Of a stretch of 43,728 nucleotides of DNA, positions 9,428-21,400 are shown piece after piece. The notes under the pieces were generated by a model that was not told where the DNA came from, searched no databases, and saw nothing but the letters and a program-made list of their open reading frames with translations. The DNA comes from a virus. Every line of letters starts with the position of its first letter. Position 1 is the first letter of the stretch. Made by a program: the position numbers and the translations under genes. Where the stretch lies: the IMG/VR virus record IMGVR_UViG_3300010158_000128, positions 1-43,728 of that record; one strand, given 5' to 3'.

Positions 9428-12400
9428 TAGTATTAACCCTGCAGGATCCAACAAAGGTCTTGGAGTAAATTTTCTTCCAAATTTTTATAAAACTGATGCT
9501 AATAAGAGATTCCTCCAGGCTACTATTGATCAGTTAGTACAACCAGGAACTGTTAAAAAAGTCAACGGATATGTTGGCCGCCAGTATGCTAAATCAACTA
9601 CGGGTACTGATATTTTTATAGAAGCTGCCAGTAAAACTAGACAGAATTATCAATTAGAACCAGGGTTCACGGTAAACGATACTCTAGGAAATAATACGTT
9701 TTTTAAAGATTATATAGATTATATTAATCAGTTGGAAGTGTTTGGATCTAATACTAGTAACCATGCACGTTTAAACAAGCAAGAATTCTATTCATGGGAC
9801 CCTCATGTAGATTGGGACAAATTTGTTAATTTTCAAAATTATTACTGGTTACCTTACGGCCCTGAGACTATTAAAATATATGGACAACAGATTAATGCTA
9901 TTAGTTCGTATTCTGTAAAAATACAATTAGAAGGTGCTAACAATCAATATGTATTTACTCCTAACGGACTAACTGCTAATCCCGTTGTTAAGTTGTACCG
10001 TGGACAGACGTATAGCTTTGAAATTGACAGTATTGGTAATCCGTTCAGTATCAAAACTGCAAGAACTACTAGTGTAGCTGACATATTTTCTGCTGGAGTT
10101 ATTAATAACTCAATCGAAACAGGAATTTTAACTTTTAAAATTCCGGTAAATTCCCCTAATGTATTATATTACCAAAGTGAAACAGATTTAAATCTTGGCG
10201 GCGTATTTCAGATTTATGACATTGACGAAAATTCATTTATAGATGTTGAAACTGATATTATTGGAAAGAAATTTTATACATTGAGTAACGGAACCAAATT
10301 AAGCAATGGAATGAAAGTATCTTTTGGCGGTAATGTAAATCCAATTACGTATGCAAAAGGTGAATACTATGTTGAAGGAGTTGGCACTGCTATACAACTG
10401 ATCAACAAATCTATCTTAGAAGTATCTAGCGTATATTCACGATCTGAAGTATTGAAATTTGATTCAACACCTTTTGATAGTGACGGGTTTGGCGATTCAA
10501 CAGGATTTGCAAAAACTCTTGATTACATTGTTATCAATCGTGCAAGTTTAGACCATAATCCGTGGTCAAGGTATAATCGTTGGTTCCATAAAGATGTTAT
10601 AGAAACTAGTGCAAAATACAATAATGCAAATGTAGGACTAGATCAAACACTCCGTGCTGTAAGACCTATTATTGAATTCGAAGCTAATTTAAAATTATTT
10701 AATTTTGGTACTACTGCGGTTGCAGATATTGATCTAGTTGATTCATTTACGACTGATGCATTTTCTATTATTGAAGGTAAGCTCGGTTATAATGTTGATG
10801 GAGTCAGTCTTGCCGAAGGACAACAAATTTTGTTCCTAGCAGATACTGATCGTTTAGTAAAAAATAATTTGTATAAAGTAGAATTTATTGATGTATTACA
10901 TTTAAATGAAGGCAGCAGACAAATTCGATTGGTTAAAGTTGCTGAACCAATTCTCAACGATGTTGTGCTAGTTAAACAAGGAAATTCAAACCAGGGTTTG
11001 ATGTATTGGTATAACGGTACAACCTGGTTACCAGCACAGCAAAAAACTGATGTTAATCAAGCTCCGCTATTTGACATTGTTGATAATTTAAATCAAAGTT
11101 TTGGCAATAAGACAGTATACGACGGTACTACATTTTTAGGTACAAAGTTATTTTCTTATAAAACTGGAAACGGCACACCTGATACAAATTTGGGATTTGC
11201 ATTATCTTATAAAAATATTGCAAATATTGGTGATATTGTCTTTAATTTTAATTTAGCAACTGATACATTTCAATATAAAGATATTATTACTATTATTAAT
11301 AAATCTATTAAGACTGGATATCTTGTTAAAACTAGCTATACAGGAAAAATTAATTTTGTTAATGGCTGGCAAGTTGCAACAACACCTACTACTCAAGCCG
11401 CAATACGAATTTATAAAAACTCTAATAAAACAAATAATTTTAATATTGATCTATTTGATGATATGTCAAATCTTAACGATTTAGTTGTTCGAGTTTATAT
11501 TAATGGCAAACGTCTTGCACGAAACCACTGGAATTTAGTTAACAACTCTGATTATAAAAGTATTGTTCTCAAGTCAGATATTTTATTAACTGATGTATTG
11601 ACTATTCGAACATTTGCCGCCCAGCCTATTAATTCCAATGGTTTCTACGAAATTCCAGTCAATTTAAAAAACAATCCGTTGAATAGTGAAATTCCAAATT
11701 TTACATTAGGCGAAGTCATTGATCACGTTGATAGTATTATTGATAATATCTACATGGAAGAAGCTGACGATATAGAAGAAGCCGAATACGATCTAGCTAG
11801 CGATACCACATTCATTGGAGTATTCCCAGGTGCCAGCAATTTACGAGATTTGGGAAATGTAACTCAGTATGGCACTAAATTTGTACAGCACAGCGGACCT
11901 GCAAGTCTAAGTTTATATCATATTACATCTAGTACAAACAATATTGTTCGTGCTATAGAACAAGCACGTGATAATTATAATCAATTTAAACGTAATTTTA
12001 TTTCAACTGCTACTGCACTTGGAGTCAACACAACTCCAATCGAACAAGTAAATTTAATTTTACAAGAAATTAATAAAGATAAACCTAATAATTTTCCATA
12101 TTATTTTAGTGATATGGTTCCATATCGTGCAAGTTCTAAAAATGATATCACTGTAATAGACGGTAGGATAAAATTTTATCCTCTAACTAACGTATTTAAT
12201 TTAGACAATTTATCTAATAAAGCAGTTGGCGTGTATTTAAACGGTGTACAATTAATATACAAAAAAGATTATACGTTTGATAGTCAGGGATTTGTGAACA
12301 TTTCTGCCACATTAGTAGAAAATGATATCATTTCAATCTACGAATACGACAGCACAGACGGTAGTTTTATTCCAGAAACACCTACTAAATTAGGCATGTG

Positions 12401-15400
12401 GCCCGCATATGAGCCTAAAATATATCTTGATACTAGTTTACGAACACCTCGTATGATAATACAAGGCCATGACGGTAGCCAAATATTGGCTTACAATGAT
12501 TATAGAGATAATATAATATTAGAATTAGAAAAACGTATTTTTAATAATATAAAAATTTCTTATGATACCAATATATTTGATATTGCAGATATTATTCCTA
12601 GTTACAATAGAACAACTGATTATAGTTTATCTGAATTCAATGAAGTACTTGCACCTAGTTTTTACAAATGGTCAAGTTTAATTGATAAAGATTTTACAAA
12701 ACCTTTTGGTTATAATAAAGACGATGCTTTTACCTTTAACTATAGTGGGCATAATGCTCCTGATGGCCGAAGACTTCCAGCTTATTGGAAAGGCATATAT
12801 CATTGGATTTTAGATACTGAACGCCCGCAATTGTGCCCGTGGGAAATGCTTGGTTTCACTATTGAACCTTTATGGTGGCAGCAGTTATACGGTCCTGCTC
12901 CGTATACTAGTGATAATCGGGTAATGTGGCAAGATATTGCAGACGGTGCAGTGCGTGAGCCAGGAGCTCCTGCCACTTATTCAAAAAAATATGCAAAGCC
13001 ATTTTTAATGAATCATATTCCAGTTGACGAATTTGGAAATATCATTAGCCCCCTTGCGGCAGGATTATCAACTAGTCCGCTAACTGCCCTACCCACTGAC
13101 GGCTTTGTATTTGGAGACATTGGACCTGTTGAATCTACATGGAGACGTAGCAGTTATTATGCTTTTAGTGTTATTTTAACTTCAATGTTATTAACACCAT
13201 CAAAAACATTTGGTATACTACTTGATAGATCTAGGATCATACGGAATCTTACCGGGCAATTAATTTATAAAGATACTGGACTTCGTGTCACTCCTGCTGA
13301 TATTACATTCCCTAGTATATATTCAAGTACGACCCGAACACAAACTTCGGGAATTATAAATTATATTGTAAATTATATTCTAAGTGATAATTTAAAATCC
13401 TACACTGATTATCAATACGATTTATTACACATTAAAACACAATTAAGTTATCGAGTAGGTGGCTTCACCAGTAAAGAAAAATTTAATTTATTATTAGATT
13501 CAAAATCTCCACTGTCGTCGGGAAATGTGTTTGTCCCTCCAGAAAACTATACTACTATTTTAAATATTTCAAGCCCTGTACGTAAAATTACTTACAGCGG
13601 AGTTATTGTAACTAAAATATCTAGTACTGAGTACGAAGTAAAAGGTTACAGCAAAACTCAGCCTTATTTTAAAATTTATAATTTTTTACAATCTGGGATA
13701 ACAATAAATGTAGGCGGTATATCAGAAAGTTTTACTAACTGGATAGCTAATCAAAATTATGTTGCAGGTAAAGTAGTTAAATTTGCAAATAAATTTTATA
13801 GAACAACAATATCGCATTTATCGCAATCTAGTTTTAACCTAAATAATTTTAAATCATTACCAGCGTTACCTATTATAGGCGGACGTGATGCTATACTAAG
13901 AAAAACTTGGGATCGAGAATCGACAATTACTATCCCGTACGGAACTAGATTTAGATCTCCGCAGGAAGTTGTTGATTTTTTAATAGGATACGGTGAATGG
14001 TTGAAAGATCAAGGATTTATCTTTGACGACTTTAATACAACATTGAATGCAGTTACCAACTGGGAAACAAGTGCCAAAGAATTCTTGTTTTGGACAACAC
14101 AGAATTGGGCAACCGGCCAGGAGTACTGGGTTGAATGGAGTCCTTTAGATGCAGTAGAGTACGGCAATGTTGTTAGATACAATGGGGATTACTTTCAGGC
14201 CCTTAGAAAAGTAGAAGCCAACGCAATATTTAATGAAGAACTGTTTGTTAAACTTGAAAGTTTAAGCAGTATTGGAAGTCCAGTTATTAGTCTTAGTCCA
14301 GCCGCAGAAAAGATAATTTTTAATGCAAACTTATGTGTTATTGATGATATTAGAAATCCATTCAACGGATATGAAATTTTCAAAGCTGACGGTACTCCGT
14401 TAGAAGCAATATTTATTAATTCTTACAGAGAAGACAACGCAGTGAGCTATAGTTCTCGCACTGCTGACGGCATATACGGTGCAAGTTTTTATCTAATACA
14501 ACACGAACATGTGGTATTATTAGATAACTCAACTATGTTTAATGATACTATCTATAGTCCGTCAACTGGCTATAAACAAGATAGAATCAAAGTTGCAGGT
14601 TATGTTAGCAATGAATGGTACGGTGGTCTTGATATACCTGGGTTTATTCTTGATGTTGCAAAAATAGAAAATTGGATTGCTTGGCAAGACTACGATTTAG
14701 GAGATATTGTCAAGTACAAGCAATTCTTCTATACTGCAAGTAAATTCCTAATAGGTGCCCAAACATTTGTAGACAAAGATTGGATTAAACTTGATAAGAA
14801 ACCAACTACCCAGTTGCTACCAAATTGGTCCTACAAGGCAGCTCAATTTGAAGATTTTTACAGTCTTGATAGCGATAACTTTGACGCCGGCCAGCAAAAA
14901 ATGGCACAGCATTTAATTGGATATCAAAAACGCCAATATCTTGAAAATATCATTCAGAATGATGTTAGCGAATTTAAATTCTATCAAGGAATGATTATTG
15001 AAAAAGGTACACAGAACAGTCTTAATAAATTGTTTGATGTACTAAGTGCTGAAGGACAGGATAGTTTAACATTTTACGAAGAATGGGCACTCCGTGCGGG
15101 ACAATACGGAGCAAGTTCTGCTTTTGATAATGTAGAATTTATATTAGACGAATCACTTGTTAAAAACAATCCTCAAGGTTATGAATTATCAGACACACTG
15201 AATACATCTACTGATTTTATTATAAGACAAAATGCTAATCAAGTATATTTAAAACCTATAGGTTATAATAATAACCCTTGGCCTATAGTTAATAATTATC
15301 GACCTTTTTTACGTAGTGCAGGATATGTAAGATCATCTGAAGTATTTTTAAGTTTAAAAAATCTTAGCGATATAATATCTTATGACATTACAACATTTAC

Positions 15401-18400
15401 TAATAAATGTTATATTTGGGTAACGTTTGAAAAGAATGATTGGAACATTTATCAATTTACTAATTCTAATATTAATGTAAGTGACCTTCAATATGATCCT
15501 GGATCTACAACACTTACAGTAACTACAACAGAATTGCTAACATTAACAGTCGGTGAATATATTGGATTATCTCAAGTTCCGTTGTTGAATGGATTTTATA
15601 AAGTTACATCAGTGGCTCAAAATAAATTTACTATTTCAATAACTATTAAAGGTTGGAGCCAACAACTTGTTCCTGCATTGATACTTAAAATAAACGTAAA
15701 TTCATTGATTAGTCGCCGACTACTATCTATTGACAATATTGATCAATCTATTACTTCTAATTTAGAATTAGGCGAGCAGATATGGACAGACGATGCAGGA
15801 ACTGGCAACTGGGCATCCTGGGAATATACCCCAGTTTATGAAATCACTGAATTAACAAATTCAAGTCCTGCAAATTTACTGAATTACGGTCGATACATTG
15901 CATCTAATCTGCAAGGTACTGTAGTTGCAGTTTCAACTACATTAGGAGAATTGCAAACTTGGGACAAAGCCGGATATAAATCTCCTTGGTTACAACGACA
16001 AAACATACAACGTCCTTATATTTCAAGTGTTGCTGGTACTGGAACAATTGCTGGCCCAACTGGTAATCTTCCTAAAAACATTGCTACTGTAACTGCTATT
16101 TCGCCTGATGGTAAGTGGCTAGCGACTGGATCAAAACTAGCTAGTAATGTGTACACACGTATTAAATTATCAGGGCCTTATGAAGTAGGAGACATTGTAT
16201 ACAATGCAGTTGATACGTATTACTACGAAGCTCGTACAGCCACATCAACTACGGTGTTTAGTAATGCCAGTATTTGGAAAAAATTATTATATGTTCCGGT
16301 AACACTTACTCCTGGGGTAGATAGCGGCTTAACTGAACAGGGCGTTATTTCTTTATACAAAAAAGATTCAAATAACGTATTCACAATAGTTAATTCTATC
16401 GTTAGTCCAACTCCTACCAATTACGAACGTTTTGGTTCCAATTTAATATTTGGTGATAATGTTTTATACATTGCCGCATCTGGATACAATAGCAATTCTG
16501 GAAAAATTTATAAACTAGAATATAAAACTACAGTTTATAAGACTGCTTATTATAATCCAGTTGGTAGTTCGTCTACTACACTTGCATTATCAAAAGATGT
16601 TGGTTCATCGGTAAATTCAACGGTTGGCATTTTACTAGGAATGATTATTAGCGGTACTGGGTTTACTAAGGGTCAGACTGTTTTAGAAGTATTAGGTAAC
16701 GGAAAAACTTTAACTATTAGTGCTCCTGCTGATAGCACACCAAGCGGAAAACTTAGTTTTTCTTTTACTGGCTGGGGCTACAATAAAGAAGAAACATACG
16801 AAGGTGCTATTGCAAATGCTAATTTAGGAAGTTCGTTAGCTATTAGTTCTGATAATAATACTTTAGTAATATCGTCAAATAATGGTACAACAGCTGGAAA
16901 AGTTCTTATTGTTACTAATCCTGGCCCGGATAATACTCGACAAATATTACAAGGAACCACTACCAGTTTCGGAGAAACTATTGCACTGTCATTAGACGGC
17001 TCTTATCTTGCTATAGGAGATAAGTTATTAGCTGGCAGCAAACAATTCCAAGGAAATGTTACTGTATATGAAAAAACATTATCAGGCTATGCTGTTTATC
17101 AAGAATTAGTAAATCACAAATCAGAAGAATCTGGATACTTTGGTAGTAGAGTTGCATTTATGAACGGCGACAACACACTTGTAGTTTACAGTTCGTATGA
17201 AGATACTATTATAAAAACGTCATTAGATCAATTTGCAAATACACTATCAACGTTTTCGTATGTAGGTTCTAACGATACTATTCTAACATCAACTTATGTA
17301 AAAGATACTTTATCTACTCGAAACAAATATGCCACTACATTTGATAAAGATTCTACACGATTTGTTTCCACTAATGTTGATAGCGGCCGCATTGATATCT
17401 ATGACAAGTATTCAAGCAAGTGGGTGTATAGTGAAACTCTTAATAATACATTAAAAGTTCGAGATGGTTACGGTATTGGATTTGCAGTAGGCAATGATAG
17501 AATACTAGTAGGCTCGCCGTATGCATTGGATCGTAATTTAATTTCAGGAAAAGTATTTGATTATTTAAAACCACCTGCAACTAATAGTTGGTCAATCAAG
17601 TATCAAGAGATTAACAAACCTGATATTAATAAAATTAGAAAAGCCTTTTTATATAATCGAATAACAGGTAAATTATTAACGTATCTTGATGTAATTGATG
17701 TTGCACAAGGCAGGCCCGCTGGTCCAGCCGCAGAAGAAATTAAATACCAATCATTCTACGATCCTGCAATTTATTCAGTAGGAACTGGGAATGTTAATGT
17801 TGATGCTGACTCTCCTTGGAATAAGGCACAAGTTGGCCGACTATGGTGGGATTTACGTACTGCTAAATTTATCAATAGTTATGACTCTGATGTATTATAT
17901 AGAACCAATACTTGGAATACACTAGCAACTGGATCAAGTATTGATGTTTATGAGTGGGTTGAAACTTCGCTTCTTCCAGATGCATGGAATAAAATATCTG
18001 ATACAGAAGCAGGTATTTCAGCTGGCGTTAGCGGAACATCTTTATATGGAAATGGAGTGTATGCATTAAGGCAACGATACGATTCTATTAATCAATCTTT
18101 TAAAAATACATATTACTATTGGGTAAAGAATAAAAAAACTATCCCTAGTGTAACTGGTCGATATTTGACATCACAAGATGTTGCAAGTTTGATAGAAAAT
18201 CCAAGAGGTCAAGGTTACACTTACCTTGCACTAACTGGAACTAATTCGTTTAGTTTAATTAATGCAAAGCCGCATTTAAAAGATACAGAAGTTGTATTGT
18301 CTATTGAATATTGGACTACCGATAAAATTGACAGTAATGTACACAGTCAGTGGAAAATTATTAATAATGATGCTAACACTGTACTTCCTGGTAGTATTGA

Positions 18401-21400
18401 ATTAAAATGGTTTGATAGTTTGTGCGGAAAAGATCTAGCTGGTAGAGAGGTTCCTGATGTGACATTACCTCCTAAATTACGTTACGGTATAGAAAATCGT
18501 CCTCGACAGGGTATGTTTGTTAATCGATTTGAAGCATTAAAGCAATTTATTGAACAAGTTAACTTGACACTAAAAACAGAACAAATTGTAACAACTAGAG
18601 ATTTATCTAAATTAAAACTATATGATGTTGCACCGAGTTTAGTTACGGGTCTTTACGATAGTACAGAAAATACAAATGCTGAAATACGATTTGTAAATGT
18701 CGGAGCATTTAAACGCCCAATATTTGGAAATCCTATAATTGTAGATGGAAAAATAACTGGGCTTGATATTCAGTTTCCGGGAAGAGGGTATGTACACGCA
18801 CCTTATATAAACATTATTGGTTCAGGAATTGGTGCTAAAATACGTGCTGTAATCAATGCTGTTGGCCAGATAACTGGAGTGAAAGTATTATCACCAGGTG
18901 AAGGATACGATAGCAACACTACTGCATCTGTGAGAGACTATTCTGTATTGGTATATAGTGATAGCCAAGCTCAGGGATCATGGGCACTATATAGTTATGA
19001 ACCAACAGAAAACGTATGGTCTAGATTACAATCTCAAACTTACGACACACAAAAATATTGGTCTTATGTAGATTGGTTTGCTACTGGTTATAATCAATTT
19101 ACCGCAGTTGACCATGCAGTTGACACACTAGCAGAACTAAATTCTATTACTGTTGAAATAGGACAACTAGTTAAAGTACGCAATCCAAGTTCTGGAAACT
19201 GGTTGTTTATGGAAAAATATGCCAACAATGATTTATTTGATTATACTAGATCTTATAATGTTGTTGGTATTGGAAACGGAACAATACAATTTAATTCTTC
19301 TATCTATGAATCTGCTAATACTGATGAAGGGTATGACGGTTCAACATATGACGGTGCGGTATTTGATAATGCACCCACAACTGAATTGCGTATTATTTTA
19401 ACTGCATTAAAAGATGATATTCTAATTGATGAATTACGGGTAAATTATTTAAATTTATTCTTTACAACTGTACGTTATGCACTTAGCGAACAAGTATATC
19501 TTGACTGGATTTTTAAATCAAGTTTTATCAAAGCACGACACAATGTAGGCTTATTAAATCAGCCTGTTACATATAAAAATGATAACTTAGCTGACTATCA
19601 AGAATACATTGCTGAAGTTAAACCTTACAAAACAAAAATTAGAGAATATGTAAGCTCATATCAAAACACAGAATTAAGTAGTACACTAATATCAGATTTT
19701 GATTTGCCTCCACGATATAAAAATAACAAAATAATAACGATGGATGCATATGTAAATCACGGATCGTTAGTAACGCTCGACTCTGCGTTTAATTCTTATC
19801 CTTGGAAAAATTGGGTTGATAATTTGGGATTTGTTATCAAAGAATTAAAAATTATCAACGGTGGGTCTGGTTATATTACCGAACCTGTTGTTCGTATTTT
19901 AAGTGATTCTGGATCCGGAGCTACCGCTAGGGCATTTTTCTCTAATGGCATACTTAATCGCATTATTTTATTAACGCCTGGCAGCGGATATTTGTCAGCA
20001 CCAGCCGTTATTATTGACGGTGGCATACTTTCAAATGGAACTCCAGCCAAGGTAGTTGCAGTGATAGGAAAAGGATTACCAAGATCAAATTTAATTCAAA
20101 TAAAGTTTGATAGAATAACTCAATCTTGCTATGTTACACATTTAGAAGAAACTGAAACATTTAGTCCCAACGGTTCTCGCTTGCAATTTCCGCTAACCTG
20201 GGCACCTGATAATACAATTGGATCCTCAACTGTTACTGTTTCTGGAGTTACAGCGTTGCGTGATTCTTATAAATTATCAGTTGTATCAACTAAGATAGAA
20301 GGTAGTACACGATACTCGGGATTGATTACTTTTGATTCTGCACCAACTGGTATTATTTCTGTAACCTATAAAAAAAATATAATCTTATTAAATGCCGCCG
20401 ATCGAATTAAATATTTTTATAATCCGCAAGAAGGCGATATTGGAAATGATTTAAGCCAACTAATGACAGGCATTGATTACGGCGGTGTTGTTATCACTGG
20501 GCTAGGATTTGATATAAGCACTGGCTGGGGCGTCCTGCCTTACTTTACAGATAAGTGGGATTCGGTTGATTCAGCATTTGATGATTATATTGTCAATGTT
20601 CGTGCAAACACACATACATTCCCATCAAATGCTGCAGACTCTTTGCCTGCAACATGGGCTGTTGGATCTGAAATTAACGTCTATCATACAAAACGTAATG
20701 TAGAAACACACATAGCAGTTGCAGATCAGTTAGTATATTCTTATAATGTTTACGAAGATAATCCAGAAATTTCGCTAGTATATCCTACTATTTCTGGCGG
20801 AGTTGATTCTAATTACGATGCATCCACTAATTATGCAAGTACGACACTTAAGGTAACAAGCACTTCTGGCATCACAGCCGGCATGATTATTATTGGAACA
20901 GGATTCACATCGGGCCAGACAGTAATACGCACAATAAACAGTACAACATTGACTATTAGTGCTCCTGCAGATAGTGAACCAAACGGTACATTACATTTTA
21001 CACATAGTATCCGTGGAGGAACTACAGTACAATTGTCGTCAACAAATGGGATATTTGTCGGCGACGTCATAAAAACTTCTTCTATATCTGCATTCGGATA
21101 CGGAACGATTGTAAAAGAAATTACACCTATTGGTGTAATTCTTGATCAAATTATATATGAAACACTCTTACCAGCAACACCATTGGAATTCAGCCGAAAT
21201 TTAATAATTCCAACTAATGTTAACATTTACACAGCTGGAATTATTACATTAAAAGAACCAGCTGAAGTTGGTAGTATTATAAAAATAATTGGAAATCTTG
21301 GCCCGTTCAGATTAGATGATCCAGACTTTGGAACTTCTAATCAAACAAATCCTGAAGCAATATTGACTACACCAATATATACCGGCAATATCACACAAAC

